From assembly GCA_004154925.1 (NCBI GenBank), contig QJNS01000064.1, positions 252,987 through 316,986 on the forward strand: a stretch of DNA of 64,000 nt, in the 5' to 3' direction. Below the pieces are notes generated by a model. The model was not told the origin of the DNA and did not search any database. It saw only the letters and a list, made by a program, of their open reading frames with translations. Position numbers and translations under genes: made by a program. This document shows positions 36,584 through 47,707 of the stretch, piece after piece; positions within the stretch are counted from its first letter, which is position 1; each line of letters starts with the position of its first letter. The stretch is from Monosporascus cannonballus (taxonomy: Eukaryota; Ascomycota; Sordariomycetes; Xylariales).

Positions 36584-36629
36584 AGATGACCCCCCCATCC
36601 GCGCTCCACCCCATCAACGCGCCACCCCA
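36584..36629 (+). repeat. Left terminal inverted repeat
   Basis: Starts AGATGACC, then a run of C and the tandem-like GCTCCACCCC / GCGCCACCCC motifs. It pairs with 45796 leftward with few mismatches. TA precedes it. Confidence 0.85.
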
Positions 36630-37106
36630 CAACCGCGTTGCGCGTCGATCCACTTACTAATTTTTTTCCCTATAAAAAGCTTCTTAATAACGTTTTAAAA
36701 AATTAAAAAAATTATCTTCTTTTTCATCAAAATCTGCGTTTTCGAACGATATGCAACTTTTAGCTTAATTCCGTACGGCGTAAGCAATTAATAAGGTAAT
36801 ACGTAAAAGATTTCTGCGTTTAACCTTTAAAGGTTATTAAATTAATAGAAAATATATTTTACGCCGTATCCAAAGTATACGGACGAAAGAAGATTTCGAT
36901 GAAAATCGTTAGAAACTATTATAAATCTAAGAAAAAACTTTAATCCGTTAAGTTATCGTACAGGGTTAATTAAGATATGTATTATTTTATTTGCGATTTT
37001 GCTTATACGTATAGCGCCTCTTAATTAATAATAATAGCCTTAAACGCCTAGGAAAAGATTAAGTAATTTGATTTTTGCGTCGTTATTTTGGAATTAAGAC
37101 TTTTAA

Positions 37107-37527
37107 TGTTACAGGAACCAGGGTTCCTATCTTCAAGAAACCTACCTTTAAGGCCTAGCGCGGAACTGTTACGGCTAAACTCCGGATAGGGAAGCTTAGT
37201 TTGTTCCGTAATCTAAATGATTTAAGTGATTTAACCAGATTATATAAATTATATAGATTTACGATATATTTACTTTAAGGAATTGGGATATATAATAAAT
37301 CAATTTTTTATATAAATAATACTTACTTAGTTTCGCTTTTTAGTTATTAATTTAAGCTTTTAATTTAAAGGTAATTATACCGTTTTTTAATTAAGAGAAA
37401 AGTTCTTAAATTTCTTTAACGAATAAACTTTAATAAATTATTTCTCGCCTTATTATTCCCTGTAAATCAAAACCCTATTTCGGATATTACTTATATTTCT
37501 AAGTAAATATATAACGCGTTCGTTATA
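37107..37527 (+). repeat. 5' LTR of the nested gypsy element
   Basis: Begins TGTTACAGGAACCAGGG and ends GCGTTCGTTATA. Preceded by TTTAA. Same length as the 3' LTR, with many C/T and G/A differences. Confidence 0.93.
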
Positions 37528-40500
37528 TTTTGATAACTTTTTAATTAATAGTTAACGAATAATTTAAGGCCTAATTAGGCATAAGTTTTTTTAAATTTAA
37601 TAAAAACGATATTACAAGATAACGTTTAGAAAATAAATAACATATTCGATCTTTATTATTAATTAATAAAGGATCAGTAATAAAATTAAACGATTTATTA
37701 CTTATTAAAAAAGTTTTCTAGTTAATAAATAATATGGTATCTCTTATTACTAGATCTTAGGGAAACTTTTTTTAACCTTAGTAATAGCCTTTATCCGCAA
37801 GGGAAATAATTAAGGTGTAAAAAGGTAAAACAAATAAAGAGGAAAAAAAATATCCGGCTAGAAAATAAAAAGAAAAAATACTAAAACGTTTAATTAAAGA
37901 AAAAAAACTTATTATAAAAGAACGATTGGACCTTTTGGCCCAAAAGGTCAAAAGCCTAAAAAAAAGAATATTCGGTTCGCTAAAGAAAGAAAACCGGCTT
38001 TTTTATAATTTAGCTTTCCAAAGGGACGAAGCCAAAGGGCTGGTTATTGACCACTTTCGTTAGATATAAAATAAATACTAGAAAAAACTTCGATTTTACT
38101 ATTGTTTGGCGCAAACCGGATACGGAAAGGAATTATTCTATCCCTTAGTTATTACGGAATGCCAGACGTCAAAGGTTATAAGCCAATTTTCCCTAAGCTT
38201 TACGATAAATTAAAAGACTTTAATAGATTTTTGGTCCAGGCCAAATTTTACCTTAAATTTTACGAAAGTTTTTTAACGGAGGATTATTAAAAAAATGATG
38301 GCCATTTTTTAGCTATTAACCGGACGAATCCGGAAGTAATTCGAACTTATTTTAACGGATTATTTTGAAAGGTATCCAAAGGAATTCTCAGATTTTACTA
38401 ATTACGTTTTCGGTAAATACGGTTATTTTAAAGAATAAATACGGACTTTATTCGGAAATCTTAATAAGGAATAATATATAATTAAATAACTTTATTTCCT
38501 TCGTTAGATTAAATTAACGTTTAAGTATATAATCGAATTTAATCGTTTAGTAATTATTTTAAACTTGTCCGAAAGTGCGTTATTTTATTTTTATTATAAC
38601 GGCCTAAAGCCTTAAGTTAAGGACGAAATATATATGGAACTTAAAATGGGATCCTTTGTAAAATATACCGATAAGGTTATTATTGCCGACCGTCGTACCT
38701 TTAATCGGTATTTCGAAAAGAAAGAAACCGGTAAACGAAATAATAATAAGGGTTTTAGCAGCCGAACCAAAAAAAATAAGGGTAAGTTTTAAAAGGAAAT
38801 AAGTTCCGTTTTGAAAAAGCCCAAAAAAATAAGTTTAACGTAAAGTGTTTTAATTATGGCAAAAAAAGATATTTTAAGAACGAATGTTGTTTTTCCGCTA
38901 AGAGGAATTCCAAAAAAAAGGGATTTTTTAACCCCAGAAAAAAATTAGAATAATAGAGCAAAAAACTGATAATAAGGCAGAAAAAAAGAAGAAAAAAATT
39001 AGCACGATTTCCTCCCAGCCAGAATTTATTATTGCTATAATTACTTAAATCCAGAACGACATCTTAGAGTACGAAAATTGTTTTATTTGCTAGGATTCCA
39101 AAATTAAAGCCTGTAAATATTACCCGGGACAAACGGTTTCCAGGATAACCATAGAATTAGGATGCCTTTGTTATTTTGACGTATAGAAATGCGAGATACA
39201 TAATATAAACGGCTAGTTTCGGCCAGATATTAATAATTATGGATAATTATCCCCGGAGCTTTGTAAGTTCCCTGAATGTACTATTTACTAAAAGATACTA
39301 TCGGTAAACCCTTATAATTTATTGTATTTTTCCGCCTGTTATCTCGACGATTGCCTCGTTTTCCTTAAGGCCAAAAAGGATAATAACTTTTGGCCTAGAT
39401 GGGACGAAAAAACGCTTACCGAACCAGATGATAAGTGCCGATGTACAGAAATCCTACGATGGCTAAAGTACTTTAGGTTTTGCTATTTATATCCTAAGTT
39501 AAAACGAAGTTAAAAGGCCATATCGTAAGGATATTTATATTATGCCTTAATACCGTGCATTCAATATAAGCTCCTAGATATAAGAATACCTTTTTCGGAG
39601 GTATACCTTTCCGACCTTATAACTTAAAAGGTGTAAGACCAAAGGTTAAGCCAAAAAAAAACAGTTACTTTCGGATGTTAATTGGGCAGAAAGAAATAGT
39701 ACAGGTATATAAACGATTATTATACCAAGTATGCGGCTAAGAAAGTTCGAAAATGGAAACGTTTTTTCGTAAGCAAATTCCGCCAATTAAAAAATAACGG
39801 AGGCCCTCAAAAGTAAAGTATCGAAAAACCTTAACATATAAAACCTTATGTAAGGTAACTAAAGGATTACGTAGTTAAATAAAGATTTTTTTTAATATAA
39901 AGGCAAAATATTCAAAGCTATAATTAATTTAAAAGCCGAAAGAAATTTTATTTTTCCTTTAATAGCAGAAAAATACCAGATTTCCTAGAAATACAAGTTA
40001 AAATCTTATAAGTTACGTATAATGGACGAAAACTTGTTTATATACGAAAACGGACGAATTTTACGAGAAATTAAAGAATTCCCAGTACGAATTTAAGGAT
40101 ACTAAAAATGGATTTCGTTGGATATTGCCGATATTTCCGGATATAACATTATTCTGGGAATACCATAGTTCAAATCTAGCAATTTACATATTAACTGGAA
40201 GTATCAAATATTTTTATGAGAAAATAAGCCATCCGAAAAAAACGACCAAGAAATCTGTTATGTTATTAAGGAAATCCAGATTACAGATTAAGCTTTCATA
40301 GTATTATCTGAATATCGACGATTTAGGAAATTGTTTAAGGATAGAAAAGATTACGAGTTACCATTATATGGTTAATAGGATTATAAGATATTTATTAAGG
40401 AAAAATATTATCCTAAATTTTATAAAATTTATTATATAAACCCTGATAAATTAAAAGCTTTATAAAAAAGCATTTAATTTGACTTAAAAAGAAGATATAT

Positions 40501-43500
40501 TTAACCTTTTAATTTTCCCGTTAAATATCCCGTCCTTATGGTATTAAAGATTAAAAATGAAAAGCAAAAGATTAACGAAAACGGAGACCTGGTTTTTAGA
40601 AAAGTAATTAATTATAGATAGTTAAACGATATTACGATTAAAAATGGATATCCTTTAACTTTTATAAGTATGCTAAAGGAAAACGTTAATAAAGTAAAAT
40701 AATTTATTGTATTTAACCTCCGAAACGGTTATTACCGTATTAAAATGGCTAAAGAAAAAAAATGGAAAACGGTATTTAAAATAATATATAGATTTTACGA
40801 ATACAAAATAATGCTTATAGGATTTATTAATATTTCCGCCAGCTTTTAACATTCAGTTATAATTATATTTAAAAGATTTCTGGATAAGTTTATATTTGTT
40901 TATCTTAACAATATCCTTATTTATTCCAAGATTTTAAAAAAGTACAAAAAGCAGGTCGCTTAAGTGCTCCAGATATTAAATAAAGCGAATATCCGAATTA
41001 ACCCAGCTAAAAGTGTATGGCATACGTAAAAACTAGATTTTTTAGGATATATTTTTACCCCCGGCCAAATTTAGATTTAACGTTTTAAAATAGAAGTAAT
41101 TAAGGATTAACCTATCCTTAATAAAGTAACCGTTATAAATATCCGGCAGATTTTAGGATTTACGGGTTACGTACGTGGCCTAATTAAGGGATACGGAAAT
41201 ATAATTAGATTATTAACGAAACTTATTATTAAAAAATATATAAAAAAAATTAAATTCCCAGAAAAAACGAAAAAAACGTTCCAGATCTTAAAAAATACGA
41301 TTATTAACGGACCCATAATAAGATTACCTAACGCCGACAAAAAAAACATTTAAAAACGGATACTTTAAATTACGTATTAAATATTATCCTAAAATAATTA
41401 AAAAAATAATAGCAAATAATACCCAGTAATATATTATTTAAAAGTATTTCGAAATACGGAATTTAAATACTTAATTTACGACAAAAAGTTATTGGCGATT
41501 ATTAACGTTTTTAAAGAATAAAAACCTTTTTTTAACGGAACGAAAAAACCTTTCGATATTTACTTTAATTATAAAAACTTTACCTAATTTATAAAGGTAT
41601 AGAAATTAAATAAAAAATATAAAACTTAAATAATTTTCCTATTAAAATTTAACTTTAAAATATATTATATTAAGGGAAAAGAAAATATTTAAGCAAATAT
41701 TTTTAATTGCAAAGGCGATTACGATTTCAAAATTCCTAAAAAAAGTATGCAAATGTTATAATATAACTAAAATGGCATAATATAATTATGCGAAATTTTG
41801 AAAAAATTATTTCCCAAACTTTTAACGCGGTTCCGGAATTTTTATAACGAAAAAGAATAAAAAAAGATTTAATAGCTAAAGGAATAACCAAAAAATTAGT
41901 TATTATATTATGGCAAAATTTATGTTCCAAAGGATTAATAGGAACTGTTTATAAAAGAATTTTACGAAAACCCGTTATATAGATATTAAAAAAAATTTAA
42001 AATTATCCGACGGCTATAAGAAAAGTACGATTTCCCAGAATTACGCCAAATGATTAAAAGGATTATTAAGAACTGTAACGTTTGCAATAAGGCCAAAGTA
42101 ATACATTATAAGTTTTACGGATTATTATAACTTATTAATATTTCTGACAAAACGTAAAATACTATAATTTAGGATTTTATTATTAACTTTTTTTTATTTA
42201 AGAACCTAATTATTAAAATCGAATACGACGGAATGTAAGTAATAATTAATAAATTTATTAAATATGGATATTTTTTACCTTTTAAAGGAAACGTAATAGC
42301 AAAATAATTAGTATATGTTTTTATTAGATATTATTTCGATAAATATAGTATATTAGAAAAGATTATTTTTAATAAAGATACGTTTTTTACTTTAAAATTT
42401 AGTATTAATTTTTTTAAATAAATAAGTACTAAGCTTAAATTTTTAATAATATATTATTTCCAAACGGATAAACAAATTAAAAAATTGAATTAAACCCTGG
42501 AACAATATTTTCGAAATTACGTTAATTATTAACAAAATAATTAGGTAAAATTTTTATTATTAGTATAAATTGTTTATAACATATTTATTAACGAGGATAT
42601 AGGCGTATTTCCTTATATAGCTATATACGGGTATAACGTAAAAACGGAACGATATAAATAATTACTTAATAAGGTACCAAAGATTGTTACGATTACCCCA
42701 AAAGCAAAAATATTAATAACAGAAATTAAGACGATTTAGGTTCGTTTCCATAATAAATTGCAGTTTTTCCAGCAAAAAATAACCCAGTATTATAATAAGA
42801 AAAGAATTAAAGGATTAATTTTAGCGAAAAAAGATAAGGTTTACTTATTACGCCAGAAATAAAACGTAATTTCGAACATTTTACAGATTAAAACGAAAAA
42901 ACCTAGCGATAAGTTCGATTTTAAAAAATTTGGCCCGTTTAAAGTTGATAAAATCGTTTCTAAAATTAATTACCGATTATCGTTATCCAAAAACATAAAA
43001 ATATACCTTGTTTTCCATATTTTTTTTATTTAAACCAATACCCAAAAACGCCCTGTTAAAAACAGACCTGGAACTTGAAAAAGATTTTAATAAGTACGAA
43101 ATCGAACGAATACTAGATTCCAGAATAATTAAAAATAAAACCCAGTATTTAGTTAAATAAAAAAGATATTTATATAAAGAAAATACGTAAGAACCATTTA
43201 ACCACTTAACGAATGCGATGGATTTAGTTAAGACGTTTTACCGCCAAAATCCTGACCGACCGTTTTTAATACGGCCAAAGTTATAAGCGATAACGGTTTC
43301 CCGTTTAAATCTAGCCTTACGGAATTCTAATCGAAGGAAATAAACGCCTTTATAATGGCGTCCATCTTAAAGATAAGCTGTGCTTATTCCGCTTTGACGT
43401 GACGACGTTCTTTTTTTAACTTTTCCTGTTTTTTCAATTAATCCAACTTATATTTTTCCTTTAAAATTGCAAAGGCCTTTTTATCGAAGATGTTTTATTA

Positions 43501-43960
43501 TAATTAAAGACGTTTTAATTAATTAACGAGTTCCCTTATTTTCTTTTTAGTAATCTCTTAATACGTTATTAAAGAATTTTGCACCTTACGTTGCTTTTTT
43601 TGTAAACGTATTTTTTTTCTTTAATTTTAACTAACGAATTCATAACCAGTACGTTATAGGACAGACGTTGACGGCGGGTACAATAATTATAATTCGGGAT
43701 ATTAATTAAGTAAAAATAATCGGGCTCCTTAAAACGAAAATAATTTAAATACGAAATAACTTAAAAACCAAACGTTTTAATAAAATTAACGCGTTTATTA
43801 CGGGATTCGCATTGATTTAATCGCGGTTTTTTTTTTTTTTGAATACGACCTATTATGGTGGAGGTTAGTAAAGGCTTTAAGGAAAATTTTTTTAGCTACT
43901 GAAAAGCGACCACTTACGGTTTTTATTTTTGGGATAAAGATCTTTGGAGAAGGGAAATAA

Positions 43961-44381
43961 TGTTACAGGAACCAGGGTTCCTATCTTTAAGAAACCTATT
44001 TTTAAGGCTTAACGCGGAACTGTCACAGCTAAACTCCGGACAGGGAAATTTGGCTTATTCCGTAATCTAAATAATTTAAATAATTTAACCAAATTACATA
44101 AATTACATAAATTCACGACATATTTACTTTAAGGAATTAGGATATATAATAAATCGGTTTTTTATATAAATAGCACTTACTTAATTTCGCTCTTTAGTTA
44201 TTAATTTAAGTTTTTAATCTAAAAGCAATTATACCGTTCTTTAACTAAGGGAAAAGTTCTTAAATCTCTTTAACGAACAGACTCCAGTGAATTATTCCTC
44301 GCCTTATTGTTACCTGCAAATCAAGACCCCATTTCGGATACTGCTTATACCTCCAGGTGGATGTATGACGGGTTCGTTACA
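43961..44381 (+). repeat. 3' LTR of the nested gypsy element
   Basis: Begins TGTTACAGGAACCAGGG and ends GGGTTCGTTACA. Followed by TTTAA. Noticeably less AT-shifted than its 5' partner, for example in its last 120 bp. Confidence 0.93.
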
Positions 44382-45750
44382 TTTAAGAGCAGGTTTATCG
44401 ATTATAAGCATTTAAAAGGCGTTTCCCCGGCTTTTATTAACATTTTATTTGGGTATTTTTCCTTGCCGGAAGTTAAAGTTATTAAATAAAAAAACCGATT
44501 TAATGCGGACGAAATCGGAATAATAAAAAGCATAGGCGAAAATTGTTTTGTTTTTGGAAATGCCCTTAGGAAAAATTTTTTTAAAAAGGTACATTTAAAA
44601 GGGAGTAAATTATTATAATCGCCTATATTAATATTAATGGGCGTTCGTTATTACTTTTCATAATTTTTAGCGGTATTAACGTATAATAATAATAATTTTT
44701 TAATTCGATCGATAAAATATACGAAATTTAATATTTTATTATATTAAAAAATGGCTGGATAAATAACGAAATTTGTTTAAAGTAATTTCGCGAAATTTTT
44801 ATTCCTTATATTAAACCTAAGGACCTGGACAAATAAAGGTTATTAGTAATTAATAGTTATAAAAGTTATATTACCGAGAAATTTATGTAAATATATTTTT
44901 AAAATAAGATATATATTATTTTTTTACTTATTTATATTTTATATATTTTTTAATTTTTTAACGTAAATATATTTACTATCTTAAAGTGGAAATATCGTTA
45001 TTAATTCCGTAAACTTTATTACGGACGGGCTTTCGAAATTATAAACAAAATTAATTTCCTTTAGGTGTTTGCAAAAGCATAGTAATAAGTTATAACAATC
45101 TCGAAGTATATTATAAAGAGCTGGAAAACAATAAGTTTATATCCTATTAATAAGGTAAAAATATTAAATAATAAGTATGTTAAAAAAAGGGGGGGAATAA
45201 TAAATATATTTATCCGGAAAGTAATTTTTACGTTAGAATAACTTAATTTTTTATCCTAAATAATTATTTTAGGTATTAAAATATTTAAATTATTTAAGGA
45301 ATTAGCCCGGATCGAAAAAGCCTTAATATAAGTTAATCTAGCTTACGGGAATTTTACCGTACGCTTTTTATTTTATAAGTTCGCCAAAGCCCTTAATGAT
45401 AAAACCGCCAAACTTTCCGCTATCGAGGTTTTTAACAGTTAAATAACTATAGCCCTTAAAAAAGCAAAGCCTAAGAAACGTAGGAAAGTACAGCTCGAGC
45501 CTAATGAAGGCTTCGTAAAGATAATTTCGGTCAGGAAGGTGAAGGTAGAGCGGAAGGCCTTTGCGAAGGGACGCTTTACCGTCACTGGGCAAAATCAACA
45601 GGAAAACGAGCCTTCCGAAAGCGACGAAGATAGCGAGGTGGAAGCGGATTGCATCGTTGTACGTTTTACTTAGTATGGAATCAATTGATAAAGTGGTTGT
45701 TGAGATATTGTTATTTGAATGGAGAGGTTGTTGTGGCGATGGCTTCAAAA

Positions 45751-45796
45751 TTGGGTGGAGCGTTGATGGGGTGGAGCGCGGATAGGGGGGTCATCT
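45751..45796 (-). repeat. Right terminal inverted repeat
   Basis: In reverse complement reads AGATGACCCCCC, TATCCGCGCTCCACCCC, ATCAACGCTCCACCC. Followed by TA at 45797-45798. Confidence 0.85.
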
Positions 45797-45921
45797 TACT
45801 AGACTGCAAGGAGGTGAGGACAATCGGTGCAAACCAGCTTCCAACAAAGGTTCAGCCTCCAACAAAGGTTCAGCCTAGATGAAAGTGTCAAGCCGGACAA
45901 AGACACTTGTACTCCCCGAAA

Positions 45922-46701
45922 CTAATCCTCCATTGACTTCAGCGCCTCAGCTTCTCTCCAGCGCCGCGCGTTCTCGGTCATCTCACCCTCTTCCTTCTTG
46001 ATGAACAGCAGCAATATCCGCTTGTACATCTCGACGCGGGCTTCCGGGCGCCCAAACAGCTCGCTCGCCCACTCTTCCTTGCCGGAGCGCAGTCGGAAGT
46101 TCTCGCAGAGGAGTACGAAGCGGGTGATGTAGGCGGCCATGACGAAATGGCGCTTATCAAAACAAGGCCCATCAATCATCCAGGGGGTGAGGTCAGAATT
46201 ATCCCCGTAGCGACCCTCTGTCACCTCCGCCTGCAGCCACCGGAGGCGCTCTTGCGTCTCCCACAGCTCGTGCCAGGCCTCACTGGTGTACTTCCCGAGG
46301 TCGCTATCGTGGATGAACTCGTAGGCGAAGGCGTGGGCCTCGTCGGAGATGACGAAGCCGTGCAGCGCAATGTAATTGACACCGGCAGCCCTCGCAATGT
46401 TACGCAAATCGTCGTTCTTTTCAATCTTGAGCCGGAACACCTCGAGGTCGACCCCCTGGGCCTCCTGGGCCCCCCGCAGGCCCTCGAACGAGAAGTCGAA
46501 CTTGGGCGACGCTGGGCGCGAGAGGAGTGTTACGTTCGCCAACCTCTCCGCGGCCTCATCGAGCTCCTTGTTTGCCATGTAGTCAGCTAGCGCCTTCCTA
46601 AGGGCAGCAGCCCTACCTTCGTGCTCGGCCAGTTCCTGCATGATTCTGCTACGGTCCTCCGAGCAGATGGGAGCGGAAGCTAGTTCTGTGTCTGCAGACA
46701 T
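45922..46701 (-). CDS. Hypothetical protein, member 1 of a paralogous family in this window
   Basis: The frame is open from ATG 46845 (307 residues), but the first 48 residues are rich in His, Ser, Lys and Asn and look like leader. ATG 46701 (MSADTELASAPICSED, 259 residues) starts the well-behaved, Glu/Ala-rich part and is preferred. The N-terminal ~60 residues are likely helical coiled coil. The middle reads NIARAAGVNYIALHGF, then AYEFI. The C-terminal part reads AYITRFVLLCENFRLRSGKEEW and RVEMYKRILLLFIKKEE. Both blocks recur in the protein at 52439-53173. All-helical, no signal peptide, no membrane segment. Family and function not recognised; conservation of two blocks in two genes argues it is real. 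Confidence 0.8.
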   Translation of the reverse strand: MSADTELASAPICSEDRSRIMQELAEHEGRAAALRKALADYMANKELDEAAERLANVTLLSRPASPKFDFSFEGLRGAQEAQGVDLEVFRLKIEKNDDLRNIARAAGVNYIALHGFVISDEAHAFAYEFIHDSDLGKYTSEAWHELWETQERLRWLQAEVTEGRYGDNSDLTPWMIDGPCFDKRHFVMAAYITRFVLLCENFRLRSGKEEWASELFGRPEARVEMYKRILLLFIKKEEGEMTENARRWREAEALKSMED

Positions 46702-47707
46702 GTCAATCAACAAATGTCGGAGTGGATTTCGATTTGGGTATTTCAATGTTGACTGATAAGTCTTCAGAGATTTCTGCTGTGGATGTGAACTCTTAGAGAT
46801 TTCTCTAGTAAATGAGTGATGGAAGACAGCATAGTTCGGCGGCACTCACCAAGTCATTTGTATGCAATCTGCATATAAACAACACCACCACCGAAACATG
46901 CCGCCCCTAAAGATGTCGGTTGAAGAACTTGGACAGTATGGTTGAGTTGATGAACACTAAGGTTATGCCGACACAACTTGCATTCGGATCACAGGGTACA
47001 TTCCTTTGATACTCTATTACACAAGTGACAAGGGGAGACGACCAGAAACAAGCAGCATGTCTCTTAAACTCCGAAGATTGGTCAGCCGAACAAAGGGTGA
47101 CTTGCTTTAAGCCAAGGTTTTAACCAATAGTTCGGTTGATCCATAGACCCTTCTTCAGTTTGACAGAGCCCCCCGGGACAAGTTTCATTAAGATGTTCGC
47201 TCGTGGGAGACTATTGTAATTTTCAAGCGAAGGACTCCTTGAAAGTTCCCAGACCCATGCCATCATACTATGAACTAATCCATGACAGCAGACTCGGCCC
47301 CCAAAAGGGCGAGAAAGCAAGGGGAAACGGCTTCCAAAAAATAACCGATGTTCATAGAGTACAGACACAGCTGGCTTGTCGTAGCTGGAAGCCAGAGTTT
47401 TATACCTAGAGACCTGCGGCGACCAAACAAATGGATGCGATCCAGGGCCAGCTCATGTCAAGCTCGCCAGACGAGAACTTAAAAGCCTGGTTTTCATAAT
47501 TATCATTATGCAGCTTCTGTCTTAGCATATTGGCAGAATCAACTCAATCGGGGAAAAGAAAATCCTCCATCTGTCGAGGGGCTTGATCATCCAGTAGGTC
47601 CAAGTAAAGTAACCACCAGCGTCTCGTACATCCAACTCGAAGGTGTGTCCCCGTGCCCTCGAAGAGTAAGAAAGAGGGCACCGGGTGAGCAGGGAGGTAC
47701 CCACCCC
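46702..47707. other. Region between the hypothetical gene and the 2EXR gene
   Basis: Promoter side of the 45922-46701 gene and 3' side of the next minus-strand gene. No further gene recognised; short frames here have no motif. Confidence 0.45.

Larger units (their letters stand above)
37107..44381 (+). mobile_element. Complete 7.3-kb Ty3/gypsy chromovirus nested in the DNA transposon
   Basis: Two 421-bp LTRs (37107-37527 and 43961-44381) and TTTAA on both sides (37102-37106 and 44382-44386). Gag frame at 38102-38780 (GYKPIFPKLYDKLKDFNRFL, then AKFYLKFYESFLTEDY). Zinc knuckle near 38848 (CFNYGKKRYFKNEC; one Cys and the His changed to Tyr). RT at 40460-41100 with VYLNNILIYS in place of YLDD. 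Integrase finger around 41940-42100 and core to about 42600. Chromodomain at 43080-43200 (KYEIERILDSRIIKNKTQYL). Purine tract GGAGAAGGGAAATAA just before the 3' LTR. RIP stops throughout. A different family from the element at 23922-30662, judged by LTR and gag sequence. Confidence 0.93.
36584..45796 (+). mobile_element. Pogo/Fot1-like DNA transposon split by a gypsy element
   Basis: Terminal inverted repeats: AGATGACCCCCCC, ATCCGCGCTCCACCCC and ATCAACGC at 36584 onward are matched in reverse complement at 45796 and leftward. TA lies on each side (36582-36583 and 45797-45798), as in Tc1/mariner-pogo insertions. Removing the gypsy insertion (37107-44381 plus one TTTAA copy) leaves about 1.9 kb, a normal Fot1 size. 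The right part holds transposase remains on the plus strand: INILFGYFSLPEVKVIK and NRFNADEIGIIKSIGENC near 44435-44550, and a basic, acidic-ended C-terminus (KKAKPKKRRKVQLEPNE) at about 45450-45660. Many stops; inactive. The right-hand ~350 bp are far less RIP-damaged than the rest. Confidence 0.85.
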
